From NCBI GenBank assembly GCA_041398245.1, contig JAWKVC010000003.1, positions 185,176 to 249,175 on the forward strand: a stretch of DNA of 64,000 nucleotides, in the 5' to 3' direction. The position numbers were made by a program, and so were the translations under genes. Position 1 is the first letter of the stretch. Every line of letters begins with the position of its first letter. This document shows, piece by piece, positions 1 through 8,256 of this stretch. Source of the stretch: UBA7672 sp041398245 (lineage in GTDB: Bacteria; Pseudomonadota; Alphaproteobacteria; Caulobacterales; Hyphomonadaceae). The notes beneath the pieces were generated by a model, which saw only the letters and a list, made by a program, of their open reading frames with translations, had not been told where the DNA came from and searched no databases.

Positions 1-84
1 TGCGGTCACGCCAGCCACACGCGTGCAACTTTCCTGCGCATATGCTCTGATCGGCGCAACACACATACCGGAGGGACACGCGCC

Positions 85-705
85 ATGAAGTTCTACAATT
101 CGATCGGGCCAAATCCCCGCGTCGTGAAAATGTTCATGGCGGAGAAGGGCATCGACGTTCCGCGGGTCGAGGTGGACCTGCGCGCCGGCGAGAACCGGCA
201 GGCGGCGCACGTCGCACGCAATCCCTCCGGCCAGATGCCGACGCTGGAGCTGGATGATGGCCGGTATCTCGCTGAGGTGACGGCGATCTGTGAATATCTT
301 GAAGAGAAGCATCCCAGCCCGCCCCTGATCGGCACGAATGCCGAAGAGCGCGCCATGACGCGGATGTGGACCCGCCGGGTCGACCTCTACATCGTCGAGC
401 CCATGCTGACCGGCTTCCGGGCGGCGGAAGGCTACGCCCTCTTCAAGGACCGGATGCGGTTGTTCCCGCAGGCCGCCGCTGATCTGAAGACGCTGGCGCA
501 GGAGAAGATTGCCTGGCTCGACGGGTTGATTGCCGGGCGGGACTTCATCGCGGGTGACCGGTTCACCCTCGCTGACATCCTGCTCTACTGCACGCTCGAT
601 TTCGCGCAGTCGGTGGGCCAGCCGGTCAACCGCGATAACAAGAACATTGCGGCGTGGTTTGACCGCGTCAGCGCGCGGCCCAGCGCAGAAGCAAGCAAGA
701 AGTAG
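85..705 (+). CDS. Glutathione S-transferase family protein
   Basis: This 206-residue cytosolic protein has the two-domain GST layout: a thioredoxin-like N-terminal half (about 1-80) and an all-helical C-terminal half (about 90-200). The N-terminus reads MKFYNSIGPNPRVVKMFMAE, with an NPSGQMPTLELDDG stretch. That stretch matches the cis-proline 'P-x-L' loop and the glutathione-binding 'E-S' turn region, the latter here as LAEVTAIC. The helical half has the GDRFTLADILLYC motif (N-capping box) typical of the fold. The family conjugates glutathione or reduces peroxides and dehalogenates substrates; the substrate here cannot be inferred. A GGAGGG stretch lies about 10 bases before the ATG. The gene ends 2 bases before the end of a convergent thioesterase gene. 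Confidence 0.88.
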   Translation: MKFYNSIGPNPRVVKMFMAEKGIDVPRVEVDLRAGENRQAAHVARNPSGQMPTLELDDGRYLAEVTAICEYLEEKHPSPPLIGTNAEERAMTRMWTRRVDLYIVEPMLTGFRAAEGYALFKDRMRLFPQAAADLKTLAQEKIAWLDGLIAGRDFIAGDRFTLADILLYCTLDFAQSVGQPVNRDNKNIAAWFDRVSARPSAEASKK

Positions 706-707
706 GG

Positions 708-1133
708 CTATTCCTTCGCGGCGAAGCCTGACGGCAGCCGCAGATGGCTCTGCAGCAGGCAGACGGGCTTGTTCTCGTCGCTCTGCCAGGCTTCGGCGTG
801 AACCACGGCGACACGCTTGCCCATCCTGCGGATGCGCGCGCGGGCGAAGGTGTTCTCGCGCCGCGCCGGGCGGAGATATTCGACGCTGATGTCGATGGCG
901 CGGGCCGGCGCGGACGTGCCCGTCTCGTGCGCGAGCTGCAGCAGGCAGGCGATCTCAAGGAAGGACGCCACAGCGCCGCCGTGAAGCGCGGGCAGCATCA
1001 CATTACCCACCAGCTGATCGCGGATCGGCAGGATGGCGAGCACGCCGCGCTCGTCCACCTTTGTCTCGACATTGAGAAAACGGCAGAAAGGCGATGTTGC
1101 AATGATCGCGTTGAGATCGATCGCGCCGCTCAT
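708..1133 (-). CDS. PaaI-type hotdog thioesterase (second of pair)
   Basis: The 141-residue product has the hotdog-fold pattern: an NVMLPALHGGAVASFLEIAC helix segment with the HGG signature used by PaaI/YdiI-like acyl-CoA thioesterases, followed by beta strands ending in a VHAEAWQSDE segment. The ATG overlaps the TGA of the upstream thioesterase gene as ATGA, so the two are translationally coupled. They probably arose by duplication and may work on related acyl-CoA substrates or as a heteromer (inference). An earlier in-frame start would extend it deep into the upstream gene and is unlikely. Confidence 0.8.
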   Translation of the reverse strand: MSGAIDLNAIIATSPFCRFLNVETKVDERGVLAILPIRDQLVGNVMLPALHGGAVASFLEIACLLQLAHETGTSAPARAIDISVEYLRPARRENTFARARIRRMGKRVAVVHAEAWQSDENKPVCLLQSHLRLPSGFAAKE

Positions 1134-1612
1134 TTCGCCTCCCGCCGGTTGAGGGTGAAGGCGGCCTGCGCCGTCGCGACCGGATTGTCCGGCGATACAT
1201 CCCATGCCTCGGCGCGCAGGAAGGCGATCGTGCGGGTCGCCCGATAGGCATGAGCCGAGCAGGTGATGGAGGCGCGGGGAGCAGCAGGGCGCATATGGTC
1301 GATGCGCAGGTCCAGCGTCGCCGGCGCCGCCTCAAAGCCGAGGCCCGCCATGATGGCGAGGCCGCATGTATGATCGATCAGCGCTGTCAGAATGCCGGGC
1401 GCCAGGATGTCCGTGCCATCCTGCCCAACCAAGTCTGCGCGCCACGGCAGCAGGATGGTTCCGCGTCCCGGTGACGAGGTCACGTATGTCATGCCGAGCG
1501 CCACGGCGTAGGGCGTGTACTCGACCATTCGCGAAGCGAAGGAATTGCCCGGCCAATCGGCCGCGCCATCAGTCTTTGTGTCGTCGTCCATCGCGTCGCT
1601 GTCGCCGGCCAT
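1130..1612 (-). CDS. PaaI-type hotdog thioesterase (first of pair)
   Basis: A hotdog-fold protein of about 160 residues. The core reads DILAPGILTALIDHTCGLAI, the central helix of PaaI-like thioesterases, with the usual HGG replaced by PGI and a downstream DHTCG. A family beta strand LDLRIDHMRPAAP follows. The catalytic Asp/Asn position is filled by D in IDHTCG. The start is uncertain: ATG at 1612 is chosen, ATG at 1591 is also possible, and a TTG lies at 1669; none has a clear Shine-Dalgarno sequence. Its stop overlaps the ATG of the next thioesterase by four bases. Confidence 0.75.
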   Translation of the reverse strand: MAGDSDAMDDDTKTDGAADWPGNSFASRMVEYTPYAVALGMTYVTSSPGRGTILLPWRADLVGQDGTDILAPGILTALIDHTCGLAIMAGLGFEAAPATLDLRIDHMRPAAPRASITCSAHAYRATRTIAFLRAEAWDVSPDNPVATAQAAFTLNRREAK

Positions 1613-1746
1613 CCGTTGCGTATCGAGTCTGTGCGCACTCTGGATGCACTGGCTTGCGCCATGCGCCAACAGCCAAATCGGCGCACGTCAGCAGAGTGAC
1701 GCTGCGTTGCGCGGATTGACCAAACGGCAGGCAGGTGCGCGATGAA

Positions 1747-3738
1747 CTAGACGTCCAGCTCGTCGACGAACTTTGCGTTGTCCTGGATGAACTTGAAGCG
1801 GAGTTCCGGCTTCTTGCCCATCAGGGTTTCAACCAGCTGGTCGATCGTCTTGCCGCTCTTGGGAACGGTGACGCGGGCCAGCGTGCGCGAGGCCGGGCTC
1901 ATCGTCGTTTCCTTGAGCTGGGCCGGCATCATCTCGCCGAGACCCTTGAAGCGTCCGATGTCCGGCTTCTTGCCTTTAAATTCGGTCTTCAGGAGTTCAT
2001 CGCGATGGGCGTCGTCGCGCGCATAGACAGACTTGCCGCCGGAGCTGATCCGGTAGAGCGGCGGCATCGCCAGATAGAGCCGGCCCGCATCAATGAGGCC
2101 CGGCGTCTGGCGGAAGAAGAAGGTGATCAGGAGCGATGCGATGTGGGCGCCGTCAACGTCGGCGTCGGTCATGATGATGATGCGTTCGTAGCGCAGATCT
2201 TCGACGCGGAAGCGATGGCCAAGGCCCGTGCCCAGCGCGGTGGCAAGGTCGGTGAGTTCCTTGTTGTTCGACAGCTTGTCGTCGCCGGCGCTGGCGACGT
2301 TGAGGATCTTGCCGCGCAGCGGCAGCACTGCTTGCGTTGCGCGATCGCGCGCCTGCTTGGCGGAGCCGCCGGCCGAGTCCCCTTCGACGATGAAGAGTTC
2401 GGTGCCTTGCGCTGATCCATCCGAACAGTCGGCCAGCTTGCCCGGCAGGCGCAGCTTGCGCGTGGCGGACTGGCGGGCGACCTCCTTGTCCTTCCGCTTG
2501 CGTACGCGGTCTTCGGCCTGGCCGATCGCCCATTCGAGCAGCCTGTTGGCGTTGGCAGTCGACGCGGTAAGCCAGTGATCGAAGCGGTCACGCATCGCAT
2601 TCTCGGTGATGCGGAACGCGTCGGTGGTGGAGAGCTTTTCCTTGGTCTGGCCCACGAACTCCGGATTGCGGATGAAGACGGAGAGCAGGGCGCCGGCCGT
2701 GCCGAGCACATCGTCAGCCGTGATCAGGCCGGTCTTCTTGTTGCCCACCATTTCCCCGTAGGCGCGCAGACCCTTGGTGAGCGCCGAGCGCATGCCGGCC
2801 TCGTGCGTGCCGCCCTCGGGCGTCGGGATCGTGTTGCAGTAGGTGCGCGAGAAGCCGTCGGCCTCGCTGCCGAAACCGTTGCCCGACCACACAACGGCCC
2901 ACTCAACAGCGCCGCCGCCCTGGTTCTCGACGCGACCAGTGAAGGCTTCCGGCAGGACGAGCTTCGCCTCCGTCGTCAGTTCCTTCATCATGTCGGCGAG
3001 GCCGTTGGGGTAGTGCAGCGTCGCCTGCGCCGGCGTCTTGTCGTCGTCCTTGAGCAGTTTGGGATCGCAGTTCCACCGGATTTCGGCGGCGCGGCTGAGA
3101 TAGGCTTTCGAGCGCGCCATCGCGAACAGGCGGGCGGGCTTGAAGTGCAGCTTGTCGCCGAAGATCTGCGGGTCGGGATGGAATTTGACCTGCGTGCCGC
3201 GCCGGTTGGGCGCCGCGCCGACAGTCTGCAGCTTCGAGGTTGGTTTGCCGCGTGAATAGGTCTGGCGGTAGAGCTTGCGCTCGATGGCGATTTCGACTTC
3301 GACCTCGTCCGACAGCGCGTTGACCACCGAGATGCCGACGCCGTGGAGGCCGCCCGCGGTCTCATAGGCCTTGTTCGAGAACTTCCCGCCCGAGTGCAGC
3401 ATCGTCATGATGACTTCGAGCGCTGTCTTGTTCTTGAACTTCGGATGGAGGCCGATCGGGATGCCGCGGCCATCATCGCACACGGAGACGAAGCCGTCTG
3501 TGTCGAGCGTCACGTCGATCTTGGAGGCGTGGCCGGCCACGGCCTCGTCGATGGCGTTGTCCAGCACTTCGGCGAACAGGTGGTGATAGGCGCGCTCGTC
3601 CGTGCCGCCGATATACATGCCGGGGCGTTTGCGGACGGGTTCCAGACCCTCAAGGACCTCGATGTCCTTGGCGGAGTAGCCGGAGGACTCCGGCTTCTCG
3701 CCGCCGCTGAACAGCTTTGCCTGGTTGTTCTTGGCCAT
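1747..3738 (-). CDS. parE: DNA topoisomerase IV subunit B
   Basis: A 663-residue type IIA topoisomerase ATPase subunit; with ParC it decatenates daughter chromosomes. The GHKL ATPase domain (about 30-250) shows EVLDNAIDEA, DDGRGIP and GGLHGVGISVVNALS. The transducer follows, then the TOPRIM domain with EGDSAGGSAKQARDR and the metal-binding MTDADVDGAHI. The C-terminal PALKETTM-like core is present, with no GyrB-type insertion, and the length fits ParE rather than the longer GyrB. ATG at 3738 is chosen because homology begins with MAKNNQAKLFSG; the open frame continues about 50 codons upstream without similarity. The gene stands alone, upstream of no obvious partner. Confidence 0.92.
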   Translation of the reverse strand: MAKNNQAKLFSGGEKPESSGYSAKDIEVLEGLEPVRKRPGMYIGGTDERAYHHLFAEVLDNAIDEAVAGHASKIDVTLDTDGFVSVCDDGRGIPIGLHPKFKNKTALEVIMTMLHSGGKFSNKAYETAGGLHGVGISVVNALSDEVEVEIAIERKLYRQTYSRGKPTSKLQTVGAAPNRRGTQVKFHPDPQIFGDKLHFKPARLFAMARSKAYLSRAAEIRWNCDPKLLKDDDKTPAQATLHYPNGLADMMKELTTEAKLVLPEAFTGRVENQGGGAVEWAVVWSGNGFGSEADGFSRTYCNTIPTPEGGTHEAGMRSALTKGLRAYGEMVGNKKTGLITADDVLGTAGALLSVFIRNPEFVGQTKEKLSTTDAFRITENAMRDRFDHWLTASTANANRLLEWAIGQAEDRVRKRKDKEVARQSATRKLRLPGKLADCSDGSAQGTELFIVEGDSAGGSAKQARDRATQAVLPLRGKILNVASAGDDKLSNNKELTDLATALGTGLGHRFRVEDLRYERIIIMTDADVDGAHIASLLITFFFRQTPGLIDAGRLYLAMPPLYRISSGGKSVYARDDAHRDELLKTEFKGKKPDIGRFKGLGEMMPAQLKETTMSPASRTLARVTVPKSGKTIDQLVETLMGKKPELRFKFIQDNAKFVDELDV

Positions 3739-3906
3739 GGGGTTCCCGAACCGAATCAGCGCCGGAATAGCAAGCCCGGGTGCTAGCCCGAAGCAGCCCC
3801 AGCGGACAATTCCGGTGTTTAAGAAACCCTTGTAATGCAGCCCGGTTGCGCGCTCAAAACGCTTCTCGCAGCCAGTGATCCACAAGGGAAATGGGCCGTT
3901 TGGGAC

Positions 3907-4533
3907 CTAGAACAGACCCAGGAACTTGTCGCGGGGTTTGAGGCCGGGGCAGTTGCTGATCTGGCTTTCATAGCGCGCGGCCTGTGAGGCCACGCGGGAG
4001 GCGACCTCCACCAGCCATTTCTTGCCGCGCCACGTGCCCTTCATGTAGCCGGTCGCGCCCTCGTGATAGATCAGATAGTGGGCGCGGTAGTCGTACTGGC
4101 CTACGCCGACGCGCTGGCCGTTGGTGTTGAAGTACCAGCCGATGAAGTCCGAGGCGTCGCGGAAGCTGGTGCGGCTGGCGTTCCAGTGGCCAGTCTGCTG
4201 CTGGTACATTTTCCAGGTGCCATCCAGCGCCTGCGAATAGCCCTGGGCAGAGGTGACAAAGTCACCCTGCACAAGGCCGAACCACTGCGAGTCCCCGCGC
4301 GGCGGACGGGCGTCGGCGTCGAAGCTGCTTTCCTGCTTGATCACCGCCAGCTGGAAGCCCATGGGCGCGCCCCAGGTCCGCGCGGTCTCGCGCAGGGCTT
4401 CGTGCCAGTCGCGGTTGCGCTGAAGCAGGGCGCATGCGTCCGCGATTTCGCCATTCGATGGCGTCGGCGCAATCGTGGCGCAGGCGCCGGCCGCGAGAGC
4501 AAGGCCAACAGTGAGGAGGCGTTTCCAGACCAT
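3907..4533 (-). CDS. Lytic transglycosylase-like (SLT fold) exported lipoprotein
   Basis: The 208-residue product begins with a signal peptide ending in a lipobox-like AAGAC, so it is probably lipid-anchored in the envelope. The mature part resembles the lysozyme-like SLT fold: AVIKQESSFDADARP carries the candidate catalytic glutamate (ESSF is the classic motif I). AQGYSQALDGTWKMY corresponds to motif II, and ADYLIYHEG-type residues (AHYLIYHEGATGYM) to motif III. Such enzymes cleave peptidoglycan strands to 1,6-anhydro ends. It lies beside a D,D-carboxypeptidase gene on the same strand, consistent with a cell-wall role. The lipobox is imperfect, so simple secretion is an alternative. Confidence 0.78.
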   Translation of the reverse strand: MVWKRLLTVGLALAAGACATIAPTPSNGEIADACALLQRNRDWHEALRETARTWGAPMGFQLAVIKQESSFDADARPPRGDSQWFGLVQGDFVTSAQGYSQALDGTWKMYQQQTGHWNASRTSFRDASDFIGWYFNTNGQRVGVGQYDYRAHYLIYHEGATGYMKGTWRGKKWLVEVASRVASQAARYESQISNCPGLKPRDKFLGLF

Positions 4534-4591
4534 GCCGTAACCATAACAGGCTCGGGTTTAGGCTGGCTCGCGGGGATAGCAGCAGTTTGGC

Positions 4592-6025
4592 CTAGTTCGT
4601 TTCCGAAATGGCAACGAGTGTGGCGTCGAGGGCGCCAAGCGCGGACCCGGCTTCCGACGGGCGCTCGTTGGCGAAGGCGGAGAAGACCAGCATCTGGCCG
4701 CTCTTGGTGAGCATGAAGCCGGAGAGGGCGTTTGTGCCCCGCAGGGTTCCCGTCTTGGCGAAGATGCGGCCTTCCAGCGCCGTGCCGCCGAAGCGCCGGC
4801 GCAGCGTGCCGTCGACGCCGCCAATCGGGAGGGTGTCGCGGAAGGCTTCGCCCCACGCCTGCTTCGCCGTCCAGAGCAGGAAATCCGCCGTCATCCGGGG
4901 CGTGACGCGATTGTAAACTGACATGCCCGATCCGTCGGAGAAATCCCACGCCCAGCGTGGTGCGCCGGCTTCACTGAGCATAGCTTCAACGATGGCCAGC
5001 CCTGCCTCGCGCGATCCATCGCCTTCGATCAGGCCCAGCCTGCGCAGCAGGAGTTCCGCGTGCAGATTCTGGCTCTGCTTCATCAGAAAGGAGACGTCCT
5101 CGATGAGCGGGGGCGGAACAAGCCGGGCGATTTCGACGCTGTCGTCTTCCAGCGGTCGAGCGTTCGGGCCGGTGCGGGATCTTGTTTCGGCGAACAGGCC
5201 GGACAGAATGCCACGCGCTTCCAGCAGGCGCTTAAGGCGCAGCGCTGCAGTGCGGGATGGGTCCTGCGTCGCGACCGGCAGGTTCACGGCCGGGCCGGTG
5301 CGATTGATGGCTCCGGTCAGGCGAACAATCGTTTGCGCGGGCGATGGCTCCAGCGTTACGCTGAATTCAGCATCGTCGTCATCGACCGTGATGACATTGG
5401 CGTCGAACGCATAGAGGGGCGCCTGATCGAGCCATGTGATCTCCGCGGGTTCGCCGGCCGTGGCGGCGGGGGCGACACGGAGGCGCATTTCGTTGCTGTT
5501 CACCGTCAGTGCGGAGACGGGAGCGCCGGAGCGCGTCATGAGATCCTCATGGCTCCAACCCGGAGGCCACAGCTCCCGTGGATAGAGCCGGTCGTCGGCA
5601 GTGATCCCTGCGATCTCCGAGACGCCTTGCGCGACGAGGGCGTCGGCAAGGTCGGAGAGGCAGTCGCGCGCGCAGTCCGGCGCATCGATCAGCGTGGGAT
5701 CGCCGGCGCCGACAAGGATCAGGTCAGGCGGTCCTTCCGCCCGAGGCGCAAGCCGGAGGGATGTCCCCCGCGCCGGGTCGGGCCTGGTCATGTCGCCGAG
5801 GCGGTGGAAGGCGGCGGCGACGGTGAACAGTTTGGTGTTCGAGGCCGGCAGGAAACGTTCGTCCGGATTGATCGCGACCAGTTCGCGCCCGTCCATCGTC
5901 ATCACGACAAGTCCCCAGCGCACGCCTTCGAGGCCGGGCTGTTCAAGGTCTTCGCGCGCGCGATCCGAGAGGGAGGCGCAGGCGGACAGAACGAGCAGGG
6001 TCAGGCTGTAGAGAAGGACTCGCAT
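4592..6025 (-). CDS. dacB: D-alanyl-D-alanine carboxypeptidase/endopeptidase, PBP4 (S13) family lipoprotein
   Basis: This 477-residue penicillin-binding protein has all three active-site motifs: SxxK as PASNTKLFT (nucleophile Ser), SxN as KQSQNLHAE, and KTG as FAKTGTLRGT. The long insertion between SxxK and SxN is typical of PBP4/DacB. The N-terminus MRVLLYSLTLLVLSACAS holds a perfect lipobox (LSAC), so it should be membrane-anchored rather than freely periplasmic like E. coli PBP4. It would trim or cleave peptidoglycan peptides. ATG 6025 is chosen because the signal sequence starts there. The gene precedes the transglycosylase-like lipoprotein on the same strand. Confidence 0.9.
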   Translation of the reverse strand: MRVLLYSLTLLVLSACASLSDRAREDLEQPGLEGVRWGLVVMTMDGRELVAINPDERFLPASNTKLFTVAAAFHRLGDMTRPDPARGTSLRLAPRAEGPPDLILVGAGDPTLIDAPDCARDCLSDLADALVAQGVSEIAGITADDRLYPRELWPPGWSHEDLMTRSGAPVSALTVNSNEMRLRVAPAATAGEPAEITWLDQAPLYAFDANVITVDDDDAEFSVTLEPSPAQTIVRLTGAINRTGPAVNLPVATQDPSRTAALRLKRLLEARGILSGLFAETRSRTGPNARPLEDDSVEIARLVPPPLIEDVSFLMKQSQNLHAELLLRRLGLIEGDGSREAGLAIVEAMLSEAGAPRWAWDFSDGSGMSVYNRVTPRMTADFLLWTAKQAWGEAFRDTLPIGGVDGTLRRRFGGTALEGRIFAKTGTLRGTNALSGFMLTKSGQMLVFSAFANERPSEAGSALGALDATLVAISETN

Positions 6026-6116
6026 CGCTGCGACCCTACCGATCCCTTCCCAAACGGAAAGCCGGTTCATGCGAGCCGGACATGACGCCGTCATGCGAAA
6101 GGTCTAGCTTTCACCC

Positions 6117-8171
6117 ATGACCCAGATCGACCGCCGCCGACTCCTCGCCCTTGGCGCAGCCTCCATGGCCTTGCCCGCCGCCATCCAGAAGGCGTGGGCC
6201 ATCGACGCCAGATCGCCCACCGGCACGATCGAGGACGTGAAGCACGTTGTGATCCTGATGCAGGAGAACCGCTCCTTCGATCACTACTTCGGCACGATGA
6301 ACGGCGTCCGCGGGTTCGGCGACCGCTTCCCGATTCCGGTTCCGGGCGGAGCGGTCTGGCGGCAGAGCCATACAAAGGCGGAGCCTTCGGCCATCGCGCC
6401 GTTCCCGCTGAACACGACGCAGACATTCGCCCACATGCGCGTCGAAGGCACGCCGCACAGCTGGTCGGATGCGCAGTACGCCTGGGACAATGGCCGCATG
6501 ACGAACTGGCCGGACCACAAGCGTCCCCACGCCATGGGTTATTTCACGGAAGCTGATATTCCGTTCCAGTGGGCGCTGGCCAACGCCTTCACGCTCTGCG
6601 ACGCTTATCATTGCTCGTTCCAGGGCGGCACAAACACCAACCGGCTGTTCCTGTGGAGCGGCACGAACGATGGCGGCGGTACGCGCGGCGGACCATCCAT
6701 CTCCAACTCGCACGACACATTGCCGGAGAAGGGCGGGGCGAAAGCGCCCTACACCTGGACCACCTATCCCGAGCGTCTCGAGGCCGCCGGCATCAGCTGG
6801 AAGATCTACGAAGACATGGCTGACAATTTTGGCGACAACCCGCTGGTCGGCTTCAAGGCCTTCCGCGACAGCCTCGCGGGAACGGGCAATCCGGCGCTGG
6901 CGGCGAAAGGCCTTTCCACACAGCACCTTGATGTGTTGAAGGCGGACGTGATGGCCGGAACGTTGCCATCGGTTTCATGGGTCATCTCGCCTGCCAAGGA
7001 TTCCGAACACCCCGGGCCATCAAGTCCGGCGCAGGGCGCGGACTATATCGCGCGCGTGCTGGAAGCGCTGACCAGCAACCCTGATGTCTGGGCTCAGACG
7101 GTTCTGCTTGTGAATTTCGACGAGAATGACGGCTTCTTCGACCACGCGCCGCCGCCAGCGCCGCCAACCATCGTCGACGGCGTCGCGCTTGGCGGATCGA
7201 CCGTCGATGCGGCTGGCGAGTATCACGCCGTGCGGGCCGAAAGCGAAAAGGGCGCCGAGCGCGACGACCTCATGGGCCGGCCGTACGGTCTTGGCCCACG
7301 CGTGCCGATGTATGTGATTTCGCCGTTCTCGCGCGGCGGCTGGGTGAACTCCCAGGTGTTCGACCATACGTCGGTGATCCGCTTCCTTGAGGCGCGCTTT
7401 GGCGTGATGGAGCCGAACATCTCGGCCTGGCGCCGGGCGGTCTGTGGCGATCTCACCAGCTGTTTCGCGTTCAAGGCGCCGAACGCAGAACTTGCCGCCT
7501 TGCCCGCCACAGCCGAAACCGCGGATCGGGCTGCGGCGCTGCCGAAGCGCACAACGCCGGCGACGCCCGAGCAGATCATTCCACCGGCTCAGGTCGCTGG
7601 CGTACGGCGCTCGCGGGCGCTGCCCTATGCTGTCGACGTCGCGCTGGTCGGCGAGGGATCGGCGCGTCTTGAATTCCGCAATACGGGCTCAGCCGCGGCC
7701 GTCTTCCACGTCCACGATCTCAAGCGCATCGATGCGCCGCCACGGCGATACACGGTCGAGGCGCTGAAGACGCTGACCGGCGAGTGGGACAACAGCGGTT
7801 TCGATCTGTTCGTGTCGGGGCCCAACGGCTTCCACCGTCGTTTCCGCGAGTGTGGCGTTGCGGCGGCGCTGGCGTCTGTCGGCCCGAAGGCAAGATTGCG
7901 GCTGACCAGCCTGTCGCCGCTTCCGTTGCAGGTATCGGTTTCGGATGGCGCCTATGGCGGCAAGATCGCGCGCTGGGACACGAAGATCCCGGCCGGCGCG
8001 ACCCATGAGCATGTGTGGGATCTGACGCCAACCTCGGGCTGGTATGATCTCGTCGTGACCGTGAAGGGGCGCGAGGCGCAGGCCTTGCGGCTGGCGGGGC
8101 GGATCGAGACCGGCGCCGACGGCCTGAGCGATCCGGCCATGGGCGGGCCTGCGCTGATGCAGGTGAGCTAG
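6117..8171 (+). CDS. Phosphocholine-specific (non-hemolytic type) phospholipase C, Tat-exported
   Basis: The 684-residue protein starts with a Tat signal (DRRRLLALGAASMALPAAIQ). The phosphoesterase domain (about 40-430) starts with HVVILMQENRSFDHYFGTM, the metal/nucleophile motif of the PlcC/AcpA family. It continues with CSFQGGTNTNRLF, a PAKDSEHPGPSSP segment and an NFDENDGFFDH metal-binding stretch. Two C-terminal beta-sandwich repeats (DUF756 type, about 490-670) complete the family architecture. It hydrolyses phosphatidylcholine-type lipids to diacylglycerol and phosphocholine in the periplasm or outside the cell, often for phosphate supply. No Pho box was identified. It is divergently arranged from the PBP4 gene. 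Confidence 0.9.
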   Translation: MTQIDRRRLLALGAASMALPAAIQKAWAIDARSPTGTIEDVKHVVILMQENRSFDHYFGTMNGVRGFGDRFPIPVPGGAVWRQSHTKAEPSAIAPFPLNTTQTFAHMRVEGTPHSWSDAQYAWDNGRMTNWPDHKRPHAMGYFTEADIPFQWALANAFTLCDAYHCSFQGGTNTNRLFLWSGTNDGGGTRGGPSISNSHDTLPEKGGAKAPYTWTTYPERLEAAGISWKIYEDMADNFGDNPLVGFKAFRDSLAGTGNPALAAKGLSTQHLDVLKADVMAGTLPSVSWVISPAKDSEHPGPSSPAQGADYIARVLEALTSNPDVWAQTVLLVNFDENDGFFDHAPPPAPPTIVDGVALGGSTVDAAGEYHAVRAESEKGAERDDLMGRPYGLGPRVPMYVISPFSRGGWVNSQVFDHTSVIRFLEARFGVMEPNISAWRRAVCGDLTSCFAFKAPNAELAALPATAETADRAAALPKRTTPATPEQIIPPAQVAGVRRSRALPYAVDVALVGEGSARLEFRNTGSAAAVFHVHDLKRIDAPPRRYTVEALKTLTGEWDNSGFDLFVSGPNGFHRRFRECGVAAALASVGPKARLRLTSLSPLPLQVSVSDGAYGGKIARWDTKIPAGATHEHVWDLTPTSGWYDLVVTVKGREAQALRLAGRIETGADGLSDPAMGGPALMQVS

Positions 8172-8197
8172 GCGCGCGAAGCATCCCACAGAAAGAG

Positions 8198-8233
8198 AAA
8201 GGCGGCGCCGGATTTCTCCGAACGCCGCCCCTT
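8198..8233. terminator. Bidirectional hairpin terminator between phospholipase C and glnA
   Basis: GGCGGCG and CGCCGCC arms enclose a 15-base loop, with A-rich bases on the left and CTTT on the right. Read on the minus strand it is followed by TTTCTCTTT, fitting glnA termination; the plus-strand side also suits the phospholipase gene. Confidence 0.6.
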
Positions 8234-8256
8234 TGCCCCCCGGCAATGCTGGCCGA

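Noticed and set aside
1747..3738. GyrB instead of ParE
   Set aside because: Length (663 residues), MAKNNQAKLF-type N-terminus and lack of the GyrB insertion favour ParE; a genome-wide check for a separate gyrB would settle it.
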